27,224 nt of DNA from a virus, in the IMG/VR virus record IMGVR_UViG_3300025687_000257, positions 1-27,224 of that record; one strand, given 5' to 3'. Both the position numbers and the translations under genes were made by a program. The notes beneath the pieces were generated by a model, which was not told the origin of the DNA, searched no databases, and saw only the letters and a program-made list of their open reading frames with translations. Shown piece after piece: positions 15,333 through 23,781 of the stretch. Numbering within the stretch: the stretch's first letter is position 1; each line of letters opens with the position of its first letter.

Positions 15333-16040
15333 TTATATGTAAAATAGTTCAACGGTCATGTTCTTGACTTCTGCCCAACCTTCTTCGTTGTGTGGATCAA
15401 CTGACATGGTGAAACCATAGTAGCCGGCAGAAAGCAGAACTCTATATGTAAGCATTTGTGAACGTGTGTTGGCTTGATTCAAATCAGCACCAGGATTCAA
15501 AGTATCAGATGAAGTTCCAGTACCTTCAAACGTGTAGTTATCTGTTTGTGTATCCAATACAGTTCGTGCATCTGTAGCCAAGTTCCTATACACCAATACC
15601 AACTTGTTCCACCACATTCCATTTCCTTGTCCTGGTGGTGATGGTGCTTCGTTATTGTTCACGTGATAGTTCAAATGTACATTGATAATCGCACTACAAC
15701 TTTGTTTTGCGTGGACTCTAACACCACTGTTGGCGATATCTTGATATTGGATACCTGTGGTTTGGATGTTGTTTTTGGCAGTGCTTGTTTGGTATTCTCT
15801 GTTTGCAATGATTTGCAGTGTGGATATGTGAGATATATCGGACGTTTCGAATGTATAACTTTTATCAATGGCATAGTATATTCCCCTTGCAACATCAGAT
15901 GTGTGGAGTGTCAACAAACCCAAATCACCCACAACTATCTCTTGATTCACAAATAGTTTCAGTGCTTCTTCATTATTGGTAATGTTCACGGATGATACAG
16001 TATTTCCGTTCACATATGTGTATGGTTGTACAAATGGCAT
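15333..16040 (-). CDS. beta-rich virion structural protein
   Basis: The start at 16040 (MPFVQPYTYVNGNTVSSVNI) is preferred over one at 16055 because AAGGAGATAAC lies just before it and the upstream gene's stop is in that site. The 235-residue product has fibre-like composition (Asn, Thr, Ser, Val) and predicted strands. The second half contains a solvent-exposed Pro/Gly loop (NNEAPSPPGQGNGMWW). It is one of three similar-sized structural genes between the nozzle and the internal virion proteins, so it may be a tail fibre, tail-tip or head-fibre component. No homolog is recognised. Confidence 0.8.
   Translation of the reverse strand: MPFVQPYTYVNGNTVSSVNITNNEEALKLFVNQEIVVGDLGLLTLHTSDVARGIYYAIDKSYTFETSDISHISTLQIIANREYQTSTAKNNIQTTGIQYQDIANSGVRVHAKQSCSAIINVHLNYHVNNNEAPSPPGQGNGMWWNKLVLVYRNLATDARTVLDTQTDNYTFEGTGTSSDTLNPGADLNQANTRSQMLTYRVLLSAGYYGFTMSVDPHNEEGWAEVKNMTVELFYI
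15337..15347 (-). promoter_or_regulatory. shared late element CTATTTTACAT, copy D
   Basis: This copy overlaps the last codons of the preceding virion gene and is followed ten bases after ACA by TATAGG, exactly as in copy C (23010-23020). It may drive the three internal virion protein genes. Confidence 0.4.
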
Positions 16041-16041
16041 G

Positions 16042-16659
16042 TTATCTCCTTCCAATCACAACTGACATGTTTGCTCTATGCACATCGATGGTATTTGCAA
16101 CATCACACACCTTTACTTGCAGCTGTACACTTGTAACGTCTACACCCGGCAGAATACGTAAGATTTGTGAACCAGCGCAACTTCTCCATTGTATTGGTTG
16201 TTGGTTGATAGCAGGGGAAGCAGTAGGCACAGAACGTGCAACACAGGAATACACTCCTGGTGCAATGAACACATTTCCAACATTTGTTGCTACCAATACA
16301 CGAAATGCATAGTTGATACCAGCATTGGTAACACCACCACCATATGTGATTTGGCCAACAAGTGCATCCCAGTTCACACGTAATACTTCATCGTTCACTG
16401 CTGTATTGCTCATTACAATACTCATTCCACTAACTGTAGTGAATGTAGTACTGTTGTAACTTCCAGAAGTTTGTGATGAAATAAAATATGTAGAGTTTAT
16501 TTTGGAAGTGTTGGTGTCAAAGTGCGCACGCACTGCCCAATCATTTGCAGTGTTGTATTCTTGCACATTCAATGCAGCAGTATCCACGTATGGTTCATTT
16601 AGTTCTGTGGCCGTTGGTATATCGCCTTGTTCCACAATGGTTTGTTTTACTTTGCTCAT
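16042..16659 (-). CDS. beta-rich virion structural protein
   Basis: This 205-residue protein starts MSKVKQTIVEQGDIPTATEL. After about 35 residues of helix, where fibre proteins often attach, it becomes beta-rich. The C-terminal half (FRVLVATNVGNVFIAPGVYS, then ILRILPGVDVTSVQLQVKV) has the pattern of a jelly-roll or sandwich domain. AGGTGAT precedes the ATG at 16659. It ends one base before the start of the following gene, so expression of the two is coupled, perhaps giving subunits of one appendage. The function is inferred from composition and place. Confidence 0.8.
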   Translation of the reverse strand: MSKVKQTIVEQGDIPTATELNEPYVDTAALNVQEYNTANDWAVRAHFDTNTSKINSTYFISSQTSGSYNSTTFTTVSGMSIVMSNTAVNDEVLRVNWDALVGQITYGGGVTNAGINYAFRVLVATNVGNVFIAPGVYSCVARSVPTASPAINQQPIQWRSCAGSQILRILPGVDVTSVQLQVKVCDVANTIDVHRANMSVVIGRR

Positions 16660-16662
16660 AGA

Positions 16663-17388
16663 TCACCTATATGTGTTTCTTACCCAAATACCAATACCAA
16701 AGATTTCTAGTGGTGTTGTTGGGTCGTTGGTATATGATGGTATAGATAGTGCGTTGGATGTCCAGGTTTGCCAACGTATATCAATACGAATGTTTTGGCT
16801 TCCAATAGGAGTGGAGAAGGGTATCACAATGTTTTCTGCTTGTGGATAGCATTCCCCACTTTCAGCAACCAACACATCGTTCACGAATACACCCCAACGT
16901 GTCCACCAATCCAAACCCACTTCTGCATTCAATGGTGGTTCTGCTTGATATGTGACTACATTGCATCCGTGTCTGAAGTTGATTCTCACGCATCCATTCA
17001 ACATACCTTCTTGCATAGAATCTTCAATGTACATGTTTTGGAAGTTTGGAAGTTCTGTTACCAAGTTCCACCCTTTGTTCCAATCTTCTGTGATCAAATC
17101 ATACGATAGCAATGGAATGCAAATATCTGCACTATGTTCCATACTTGTTCTAGACTTTTCCCAATATGTTTGTGTGGATGCACTCCACTTGAAACCTGAC
17201 AAATTTGCATCACTCAAACTTGTGTACACTGGAAGTTGGAACTGTGAATTTGTAAGGCTTTGCACTGGTAAGTTCTGACTATCTAACCTACCATTGATTT
17301 GGCCAATAGCATTGGCAACATTCACATTGAATGTTTCTGGTATCACCAATGTGTTTTGTATCTGTAGTTGTGATGGATATAACTTCAT
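16663..17388 (-). CDS. beta-rich virion structural protein
   Basis: This 241-residue protein starts MKLYPSQLQIQNTLVIPETF. The N-terminal 30 residues include a helix typical of adaptor or fibre attachment segments (NVNVANAIGQINGRLDSQ). The rest is rich in Trp and beta structure (LDWWTRWGVFVNDVLVAESG, RIDIRWQTWTSNAL), as in carbohydrate-binding or fibre domains. Its ATG overlaps the stop of the nozzle-like gene by four bases (ATGA), so translation is coupled. It could attach to the tail nozzle. No homolog is recognised. Confidence 0.8.
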   Translation of the reverse strand: MKLYPSQLQIQNTLVIPETFNVNVANAIGQINGRLDSQNLPVQSLTNSQFQLPVYTSLSDANLSGFKWSASTQTYWEKSRTSMEHSADICIPLLSYDLITEDWNKGWNLVTELPNFQNMYIEDSMQEGMLNGCVRINFRHGCNVVTYQAEPPLNAEVGLDWWTRWGVFVNDVLVAESGECYPQAENIVIPFSTPIGSQNIRIDIRWQTWTSNALSIPSYTNDPTTPLEIFGIGIWVRNTYR

Positions 17389-19619
17389 CGTGCTTGTCCT
17401 TTCTGCATATTGATATTTTGATTCAATAGTGGTGTTGCTTCACTTGATACATTTAATCTATATCCAATCAGTTGGAATGGAACTGTATCTTGGCCAATGA
17501 TATAGAATCGGAACTGGTTACACAGTTCTGTGTTCACATCATAGCGCAAACGTATTTTCCTTGTGTCTTGCACTTGGCTAGTATTCACTGTGAATGGATT
17601 CTTGGTTATACCCGTGTATGTTGCACCAACAGTAACTGGTGGTTCAGCTGCAGTGTATAGCACTTTGGTTTCTGTCATTTTTTGGCCAGTTACTTGATTC
17701 TCTTTCAAGGAATAATCAATGGCATAATACAAGTCTAGTTTGGTATCACCATATGCAATCAAATCTAGTTCTACACTGAATATTCGCACGGTTCCCAAAT
17801 CAAACTGTATCCATGATGATTCCCAGTATGAACCTTCCAATGTATCTTTGATCGTGGTTATGGTGTAAGTATCTTCACTCACATTAGATACTGTGCCAAC
17901 TTGGGAATGGAATGTGGATGCACACCACACGTGCAATGGCCCCAACAAACTTGTGGATGCACCTTCTGTCAATGCACTCCACTGTGGAATGGAACCAAAC
18001 ACGAATCTACCTTGCAAATCATTCCCCATTGCACTGAATGTGAACTTGTGTTGAAATGATTTATCTGGTGCTTTTCTGAATGTCCAAGATGGTTTTGGTG
18101 TATCCGTATGCAACACCAAACCTTTGTTTGGATAGTCAGCAGAACCACCAGGATAGTGCAACCAGTATTCTCTTTCCGTTGGGGAATATGCTGCAATGCA
18201 TTTTCTTATTGCAGATACAGTGAGTGTTTTCCATTCTTTGTTCACCATATCGGAAATCTTCACAACAGTGATTTGTGAACCACCATCTAGACCACCATTC
18301 AAAGACCACACTGCATCTTCATTGGCAAACACCAAACCATAACTTGGCACCAATACAATACTGTTTGTGGCCGTGGTTCCAATGTTGGATGATAGTGTGG
18401 CCAAAGTATATACACCACTATTGCTTCTTATCACATTGATTGCATGTTCACGGAATACAATCAGATTGTTGTAGTATGCTTTGATCTCTGTTATATCACC
18501 ACCAACAGTATTGCCCAGATCAAAGTAAGATATGGCACCAAACTGTTCTGGTATTCCCTTTTCACTGTATATTATTTTCTGTCCTTTGCCCAACCATATT
18601 CTACCATCCCAACTATCACCATATTTGTATTCTGTGGATATGACACTGGATGCAGTGATACTTGGAGCTTCTGTCACTAGAAACGTATCGCTGTACACAT
18701 CTATGAAGAAATCACTGCAGTTCTCTCTAATCTCTTTCAAGAAATAGTATTGTTGGAACGCGCTCCCAGAATAGTTATCACTTTTCACATTCTTGGTTCT
18801 GTACAAGATTCTAGATGTGCAAGATGGTGGGCATATTGGTGTTTGAATCGTGATACCAAACTTTCTTAGTGGTGTTGCTGGTGCTTGTTCTACACTCCAC
18901 CCAACACGAACTTCGCTTGAATATGGAGATAACGCACCATCTTCTGTAACATAGGCCATCTTATAGAAATAGTTGTTTGGGTCACCTGTTGTGTCACCAA
19001 GTCCAATGATAGATTCTTTGGTGAATGTTGGCGCACCAGTACCAATGGCCAAGTCATCACCTTGGATGTAACTTGATTGTATTGGTATTGCATTCAATGA
19101 TGGTGTGGATATGGTAAAACTGAAATCTCTCCAATCGCCTGCACCACTGAACAGTATTGGTTTGTCAACACCATTGATAATCAACAGTTTGTTGTTGTAT
19201 GGAATGTACCGTGTACCAATCTCATTTATCTTTGGCACGTGTCTATTGCTTTGCACAAAGAATACATCGTTACCATAATATGCACCAACATATCCACTAC
19301 CTTGATTCTTATTGCCTAGAACATAGTACAAGATACCACTTTGTTCAATGAATACATATACTTCACCACTATTCTTTTTTTTCCAGAAGTAGAACGAATC
19401 CACTTTGCCTGTGAGCAGTTTGGTATAGTCTATAGGGAAATCGGATACAGTGAAACTGCTTGGAAACTGCCACCATGGTTGAAACGATCTATCACCAACC
19501 CAACAACCCAAGTCAGAGTTGTAGCGCAAATTTACTGCATTTTCCGCTAGGCTTGGTGGTGCATTTAGATTCTTGTCAACACCACCAGCAACAATGAAAT
19601 CTGTATTCTTTGTTTTCAT
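17385..19619 (-). CDS. tail nozzle-like protein (tail tubular protein B type)
   Basis: At 744 residues this is close to the length of T7 gp12 (about 790). The sequence is a series of beta repeats with propeller-like features. Examples are YNNKLLIINGVDKPILF near residue 140, WDGRIWLGKGQKIIYSEKG with IPEQFGAI near 340-365, YYNNLIVFREHAINVIRSN near 390, and YGLVFANEDAVWSLNG near 430. This pattern is characteristic of nozzle proteins that extend the short tail below the adaptor ring. The gene follows the adaptor gene and precedes the fibre-like genes, as expected. AAAGGATAACC precedes the ATG at 19619, two bases after the adaptor stop. Confidence 0.85.
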   Translation of the reverse strand: MKTKNTDFIVAGGVDKNLNAPPSLAENAVNLRYNSDLGCWVGDRSFQPWWQFPSSFTVSDFPIDYTKLLTGKVDSFYFWKKKNSGEVYVFIEQSGILYYVLGNKNQGSGYVGAYYGNDVFFVQSNRHVPKINEIGTRYIPYNNKLLIINGVDKPILFSGAGDWRDFSFTISTPSLNAIPIQSSYIQGDDLAIGTGAPTFTKESIIGLGDTTGDPNNYFYKMAYVTEDGALSPYSSEVRVGWSVEQAPATPLRKFGITIQTPICPPSCTSRILYRTKNVKSDNYSGSAFQQYYFLKEIRENCSDFFIDVYSDTFLVTEAPSITASSVISTEYKYGDSWDGRIWLGKGQKIIYSEKGIPEQFGAISYFDLGNTVGGDITEIKAYYNNLIVFREHAINVIRSNSGVYTLATLSSNIGTTATNSIVLVPSYGLVFANEDAVWSLNGGLDGGSQITVVKISDMVNKEWKTLTVSAIRKCIAAYSPTEREYWLHYPGGSADYPNKGLVLHTDTPKPSWTFRKAPDKSFQHKFTFSAMGNDLQGRFVFGSIPQWSALTEGASTSLLGPLHVWCASTFHSQVGTVSNVSEDTYTITTIKDTLEGSYWESSWIQFDLGTVRIFSVELDLIAYGDTKLDLYYAIDYSLKENQVTGQKMTETKVLYTAAEPPVTVGATYTGITKNPFTVNTSQVQDTRKIRLRYDVNTELCNQFRFYIIGQDTVPFQLIGYRLNVSSEATPLLNQNINMQKGQAR

Positions 19620-19621
19620 GG

Positions 19622-21127
19622 TTATCCTTTGTACTGTAGTTGGCTAGCATCATAACCGCGCCAAGTAGATTGGAATGAGAACTGCCCACGTTGCACTTGT
19701 TGATCAATCTTGTCAACATATCTTTTGGCCAAACCTTGCAGCTCTTTGGTATACTTCTTTTCATAAGTTGCTGCCATTGATGCTTGGCCCAACTTCAAGT
19801 ATATATCTTCCAATGCTTTGTATACGATGAGTTGGTGAAATTCATATGGCATTTCTGGTGAATCAGTACCAAGCAATATATCTTTTGGTTTTCTCAAATA
19901 ACGCAATACACCCAATCTAATAAAGTCATGTATTACTGTAATCTCTTGTCCAACAACAACTTGTTCTTGCACGAAATCCCAACCATCCACACGTGGATAG
20001 AAGCGAAGTTGTTGGTGGTTTCCATCTATCTCTATGTATCGTGTAGAACCATTGTCTAGTTGGTTTGTATTGTTTATATCATAGAAGTTCACAGTATCGT
20101 CTACCACAACTGGTTGCAAGTATGATGCAGTATTTCTAGTGGTTCCACCATTGGTGATCTGAATCCAACATGGTAATCCTTTTCTATCACCAGTATTCTT
20201 GTCAAAGTTCTTGTTGTAGAAAATAACTTTGCGATATCCTTCCCACTGTGTAGGTTCTTGATCATTGGCTTGGAAGGAATCAGCAAATATGTATTCGTTA
20301 TCCCAAGATATGAACCCAACACGAATGGCATTATGTTCTGCTTCTATCTGTACTATCTGTGGTTCAGAAAGTGCGGATACCTTTCCATCTTTCACAAAGG
20401 CCCAACAAATTTCATAATACTTGCCAGTGGTGAATGTACCACCAATAGCATTGATAGATTCTACTTTGGTTTGTTCTGCACTCACTATTGGTATTGTTGG
20501 TGTTGGTATGTATGCTTCTGCATATGGCATGGCATAGTCCACACGCAATGGAGCTTCTTCTTCTTTGCGTGGTAGAAGACCAGTGATCTTGCCATATGGT
20601 GGCAGTGTACCTGTAACCGTGTTGTATGGATAATCACGATGGCCAATATACAATAGTTCCAACAAGTCTTCTGGTAAATCATACCAACGTGCTTTGATCA
20701 ACCAGCTTGTATCATCAGTGTTTGTGGTGCCTTTGAATTCTTCTGTAAGCAGTATGGTATTTGCGTTCACTACTTTGGATATGGTATATTCAAACCCTTG
20801 TATCGATATTGGGTTACCTTCCCAAATATCACGGTATGCAACCAATCTATCCATGTTGAAACTGAATGTTACTTGTCTGCTACCTTCTGTCACATTTGCA
20901 TTTACACTGCTAGTTCCAACAGTTGCATTTTCGGTATCTCTAGTTGGTGCCATATCTGGATAGAACTTGAAATCAACTTCTTTTGTAGCGAAGTTCCAAC
21001 GTTTGTAAGTCCACAAGGAATAGTATGCATCATTCACAAGTTGGTCTAGTTGGTTGTTGAACTGTGCAAGTTCGGGTGAATAATCGGTTAGGTTCTTTAT
21101 CTTTTCTCTGATAGCAGTTAGGTTCAT
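19622..21127 (-). CDS. head-tail adaptor-like protein (tail tubular protein A type, enlarged)
   Basis: I chose the start at 21127 (MNLTAIREKIKNLTDYSPEL) because AGGAGGG lies eight bases upstream; the longer frame to 21190 would run through a terminator. The 501-residue product begins with a helix bundle containing LDQLVNDAYYSLWTYKRWNF, a pattern of adaptor proteins that dock on the portal. It ends with another helical part (HQLIVYKALEDIYLKLGQAS, then YEKKYTKELQGL). Between them is a large beta insert (about 60-400), which makes it far longer than T7 gp11 (about 196 residues). It would form the ring joining portal to nozzle, the next gene. Confidence 0.82.
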   Translation of the reverse strand: MNLTAIREKIKNLTDYSPELAQFNNQLDQLVNDAYYSLWTYKRWNFATKEVDFKFYPDMAPTRDTENATVGTSSVNANVTEGSRQVTFSFNMDRLVAYRDIWEGNPISIQGFEYTISKVVNANTILLTEEFKGTTNTDDTSWLIKARWYDLPEDLLELLYIGHRDYPYNTVTGTLPPYGKITGLLPRKEEEAPLRVDYAMPYAEAYIPTPTIPIVSAEQTKVESINAIGGTFTTGKYYEICWAFVKDGKVSALSEPQIVQIEAEHNAIRVGFISWDNEYIFADSFQANDQEPTQWEGYRKVIFYNKNFDKNTGDRKGLPCWIQITNGGTTRNTASYLQPVVVDDTVNFYDINNTNQLDNGSTRYIEIDGNHQQLRFYPRVDGWDFVQEQVVVGQEITVIHDFIRLGVLRYLRKPKDILLGTDSPEMPYEFHQLIVYKALEDIYLKLGQASMAATYEKKYTKELQGLAKRYVDKIDQQVQRGQFSFQSTWRGYDASQLQYKG

Positions 21128-21154
21128 ACTGTTTGCCCTCCTACTATACATACA

Positions 21155-21165
21155 ATGTAAAATAT
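21155..21165 (-). promoter_or_regulatory. shared late-gap element ATATTTTACAT, copy B
   Basis: This copy lies just after the terminator that follows the decoration gene and upstream of the adaptor gene, where a fresh transcript start would be useful. It continues TTGTATG and then TATAGT. The role is inferred. Confidence 0.4.
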
Positions 21166-21173
21166 AAACAAAG

Positions 21174-21197
21174 AAGGCCTGTGTTTCCACAAGCCTT
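21174..21197 (-). terminator. intrinsic terminator after the capsid/decoration genes
   Basis: Read leftward, a 10-bp stem (one T-G pair) closes a GAAA tetraloop: AAGGCTTGTG, GAAA, CACAGGCCTT. It is followed by CTTTGTTTATATTTT. It lies 27 bases after the stop of the decoration gene. Partial termination here would make capsid and decoration transcripts more abundant than tail transcripts. Confidence 0.7.
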
Positions 21198-21224
21198 CAA
21201 AGTCCATCTTGGAGTATGGTTTTG

Positions 21225-21791
21225 TTAGGTAGTGAAAGGATTCACGTATACCAACTTGGATGTAGTTCCAGCACCAGAACCAATGGTTTCAGCCAATATT
21301 CCACAGATAGGGAATACAGCACCAGCACCATAGATATCAGCAACTCCACCAGTGTTCGTTGCAACTAATGCTTGACCAATGTTGATACCAGCACCACCGT
21401 TGTCTGCAACTTTTGCTTTTGCAAATCCACGTGTCACAACAACAACACGAGAACCAGCAGTTAATGCACCATCACGTTCAGCAGATTCTAATACAACACC
21501 AATAACCATAGATGCTTTTGATGTTATACCAGCACCAGCACCAACGTTCAAGTCAGCAGGAGCGATAGAGATAGAAGCCAAAGATGCATCGTCCAAATCA
21601 TAAGGAGCAACAGCAGTAATCTTTGTCAAGTCAAGTGCAACCCAATCGCCAACTGCTACAGTAGAACCAGCAACAAAGATTTCTTTTTGTTGTTTGTTCA
21701 TTGTTGCAGTGCCAACTTGAGCAGTACCACCAGAAGGTAATGCACTGTAAGCAGATTGATCCAAATATTGAATAAGTGTTTGTGTAGACAT
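21225..21791 (-). CDS. head decoration / capsid cement-like protein
   Basis: This 188-residue protein lies directly downstream of the major capsid gene. The start at 21791 (MSTQTLIQYLDQSAYSALPS) has AGGAGAAAC upstream; the longer frame overlaps the capsid stop and is unlikely. It is rich in Ala, Gly, Val and Thr with repeated short strands (VAVGDWVALDLTKITAV, VIGVVLESAER, VVVVTRGFAKAKV, INIGQALVATNTGGVAD). This pattern is typical of DUF2190-type capsid cement proteins. It would bind the outside of the expanded shell. Its Ala codons are mostly GCT, unlike the GCA-rich internal virion genes, which fits high expression. Confidence 0.78.
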   Translation of the reverse strand: MSTQTLIQYLDQSAYSALPSGGTAQVGTATMNKQQKEIFVAGSTVAVGDWVALDLTKITAVAPYDLDDASLASISIAPADLNVGAGAGITSKASMVIGVVLESAERDGALTAGSRVVVVTRGFAKAKVADNGGAGINIGQALVATNTGGVADIYGAGAVFPICGILAETIGSGAGTTSKLVYVNPFTT

Positions 21792-21804
21792 GATGTTTCT
21801 CCTT

Positions 21805-22842
21805 TTAGTATGCAGTACCACGAATGAGTACAGAGTTAGAACCAAGGTGATCAGCAATCAACTGTCCTTTCACATAGAGTTGTGCAGCGCGTGCAGTAGT
21901 TCCACTGATGTGTTCAAATGGAGATACGGCAAAGTCAGCATCTTTGTGGAAGATCATTTTGATGGCATCGAAGTTCAACATATAACCGGCCAAGTCATAG
22001 TTGCCAGGAGCCAAACCGTCAAGACCAGCAGAAGCAACTTGAACGCCTGTGAACTCAAGATCAGATTCAACAACAGAACCACCAAATGCAAGTTGCATAC
22101 GGCCAGCATCCAAAGTGGTTTCATTAATGTATCTTTCTTGTTGGAACAATGAACGTCTGTAGTTTGCCATTACTTGTTCTGACAACAATACTAAATCGAT
22201 AGCACCCATAGGAGCAACGTTTGAACAACGAATAGATTCACGTTGCATTGCTACGATACCTGTGGTTCCAAAGTTAGCACCCAAGTCAGCAGCATTGTTT
22301 TGCCAACCTGTTGTTGCAGCATAAGTTGCTTTGCTCACACCACCGACAACATTTGCTTGTGTTCCAACATCGTCTGCTTCAAAGAAGCCTGTTGCAACGT
22401 TACCGTTCAATGTGTTCATGCTTGTTAAGATTGCAGAGTTACCAATCAAGATTTGCTTGTTCAACTCTTTACGCAACATTTGCATAACAGAACGCATACG
22501 TGCTTCAAGAATCTTTACGATTGCTTTTTCACCAGAGTTTTCAAGTTCTTCTTTTTGAGTGATAACGATAGGAGCTGTAAAGTCACACCACTCATAAACT
22601 GCAGGACGCAATACATCTTGCACTGCAAGAGATACTGGTTCATAACCTGTTGCAAGTTGTGTGATTGTTGAGTGTTCAGCCAAAGACAATGGACGTTGAA
22701 TTTTGATACCACCATCTTCGTATTCTACTCCACCTTTCTTTTTGCACATGTCAAGAAAGGCATTCTTTTTGAAAAGTTCGTCTACTTCACCATCACGGAT
22801 GGAATATAGTGTTGACGATAATAAATCATTTGAAATAGCCAT
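21805..22842 (-). CDS. major capsid protein, HK97-like fold
   Basis: This 345-residue protein is the expected length for a phage coat protein and lies after the scaffold-like gene and before the decoration gene. A helix at about 100-130 (ELENSGEKAIVKILEARMRS, then QMLRKELNKQILIG) fits the spine helix. A central segment (MGAIDLVLLSEQVMANYRRS) fits the A-domain, and a C-terminal strand pair (LNFDAIKMIFHKDADFAVSP) completes the pattern of HK97-fold coat proteins. No protease domain or long N-terminal delta domain is seen. AGAAGGTAATATC precedes the ATG at 22842, behind a 179-bp leader region. Codon use suggests very high expression. Confidence 0.9.
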   Translation of the reverse strand: MAISNDLLSSTLYSIRDGEVDELFKKNAFLDMCKKKGGVEYEDGGIKIQRPLSLAEHSTITQLATGYEPVSLAVQDVLRPAVYEWCDFTAPIVITQKEELENSGEKAIVKILEARMRSVMQMLRKELNKQILIGNSAILTSMNTLNGNVATGFFEADDVGTQANVVGGVSKATYAATTGWQNNAADLGANFGTTGIVAMQRESIRCSNVAPMGAIDLVLLSEQVMANYRRSLFQQERYINETTLDAGRMQLAFGGSVVESDLEFTGVQVASAGLDGLAPGNYDLAGYMLNFDAIKMIFHKDADFAVSPFEHISGTTARAAQLYVKGQLIADHLGSNSVLIRGTAY

Positions 22843-22877
22843 GATATTACCTTCTAAAGTTGTTGTGTTTTAATCCA

Positions 22878-22893
22878 CTCCACAAACGTGGAG
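22878..22893 (-). promoter_or_regulatory. perfect hairpin in the capsid mRNA leader
   Basis: CTCCAC and GTGGAG flank a four-base loop. The hairpin ends 36 bases before the capsid start codon and is followed by TGGATTAAAAC rather than a T run, so it looks like an mRNA-stabilising or regulatory hairpin rather than a terminator. Confidence 0.5.
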
Positions 22894-23009
22894 ACAAGAG
22901 AATATAGAATAAAGTTTTTACGAGTTCCGTTTGGAATGTGTGGAGTCTATTCTATACACAAGTATTCCATGTGGAGATTGTAATATAGTGTCATCCTATA
23001 AGTCCAAAT

Positions 23010-23020
23010 TTGTAAAATAG
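23010..23020 (-). promoter_or_regulatory. shared late-gap element CTATTTTACAA, copy C
   Basis: This copy begins one base after the endolysin stop codon (23022) and precedes the capsid leader. TATAGG follows ten bases after ACA, the same spacing as copy D before the first internal virion gene. Confidence 0.4.
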
Positions 23021-23021
23021 A

Positions 23022-23447
23022 CTAGCAGTATGATTGTTTGATTTGTTGCAATACTGCATACAAATTCTTTCCAGGACATGCAGTTGCACCACTATCTCTA
23101 TGGCCATATACATCTTGCCAAGTCAATGAATGTTTGGCCAACAAACCATTCACCAAATCTTTCAGTATTTCGATTTGCTTTGCAGTTGGAACTTCTGTTT
23201 CATAGTTTCCAAACACACAGATTCCAAGAGAATCAGAGTTATGGTCTTTCACGTGTGCGCCTGTTGTGTTCTCTGCTCTACCTATCTCTACCATATCTAG
23301 ATTGTTTATCATATAGTGGTAGCCTATATCTTTCCAACCATTCTGCACAACGTGCCATTTGAAGATATCTTCACGTGTGGTGGTTGCACGTGGTGATGCA
23401 GAATGATGGATATATATTTTATTTATCTTTCTCTTTCCCTTTGGCAT
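23022..23447 (-). CDS. endolysin, N-acetylmuramoyl-L-alanine amidase (Amidase_2, T7 lysozyme-like)
   Basis: This 141-residue zinc amidase would cut the bond between MurNAc and L-Ala in peptidoglycan to lyse the host. Visible motifs are IYIHHSA (zinc ligand H14 or H15), WKDIGYHYMI (Tyr 43 or 45 near the active site), GAHVKDHNSDSLGICVFGNY, and VYGHRDSGATACPG (zinc ligands H116 and C124). The Lys two residues before the Cys ligand in T7 lysozyme is Thr 122 here. The start at 23447 is preceded by AAGGAA and overlaps the HTH gene by 29 bases; the longer frame to 23531 lies within that gene. There is no signal peptide, so release needs a holin. Placement between scaffold and capsid genes is unusual. 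Confidence 0.92.
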   Translation of the reverse strand: MPKGKRKINKIYIHHSASPRATTTREDIFKWHVVQNGWKDIGYHYMINNLDMVEIGRAENTTGAHVKDHNSDSLGICVFGNYETEVPTAKQIEILKDLVNGLLAKHSLTWQDVYGHRDSGATACPGKNLYAVLQQIKQSYC

Positions 23448-23778
23448 TTCCAAATTCCTTATCAAGTTGTTGTTTGATTTCATCATTCTCTGGTCTATTG
23501 ACCATGAAAACTCTCTTTTCAAGTGGTGCATATATATTCACACCAAGTGCAGCACCACCACGTTCCACAATGTATTCCACAGGAACATGCATCTTTTCAG
23601 ATATGAATGTACACAGTTTCAGAAACTGCCTTGCATCTGGTAACTTGCGATTGTTGCAGAACATAATGATAAGTTCTTTGGATTCGTCAATACCTTTTGC
23701 AACATCTACCTGTGTCAGTTTGAGTTCTGCCATCACAGTAAATAACCATCTTGAAAATCCCAACTCTGGATTGGCCAT
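23419..23778 (-). CDS. XRE/Cro-like helix-turn-helix protein
   Basis: Residues about 8-70 follow the Cro/C1 HTH pattern. There is a first helix (SRWLFTVMAELK), then LTQVDVAKGIDESKELIIMF as the helix-turn-helix, NNRKLPDARQ at the turn and LKLCTFISEKMHVP as the last helix. The basic, Gly-containing turn is less canonical than in repressors. The C-terminal 45 residues are charged and end in a Lys/Glu tail, part of which is also read in another frame as the endolysin start. It follows the scaffold-like gene after three bases. Possible roles are late-gene control or DNA binding during assembly. Confidence 0.75.
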   Translation of the reverse strand: MANPELGFSRWLFTVMAELKLTQVDVAKGIDESKELIIMFCNNRKLPDARQFLKLCTFISEKMHVPVEYIVERGGAALGVNIYAPLEKRVFMVNRPENDEIKQQLDKEFGNAKGKEKDK

Positions 23779-23781
23779 AAA

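Larger units (their letters stand above)
22843..23021. promoter_or_regulatory. 179-bp non-coding leader region upstream of the capsid gene
   Basis: This is the largest gap in the late unit. It carries the late element copy C at its right end (23010-23020), then TATAGG ten bases on. A perfect hairpin lies close to the capsid start (22878-22893). The word TGTGGAG recurs near 22942 and 22971. I see no open frame with a ribosome binding site in it. A promoter and structured leader for the capsid transcript is the likely content, but no consensus sigma-70 pair is obvious. Confidence 0.55.
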
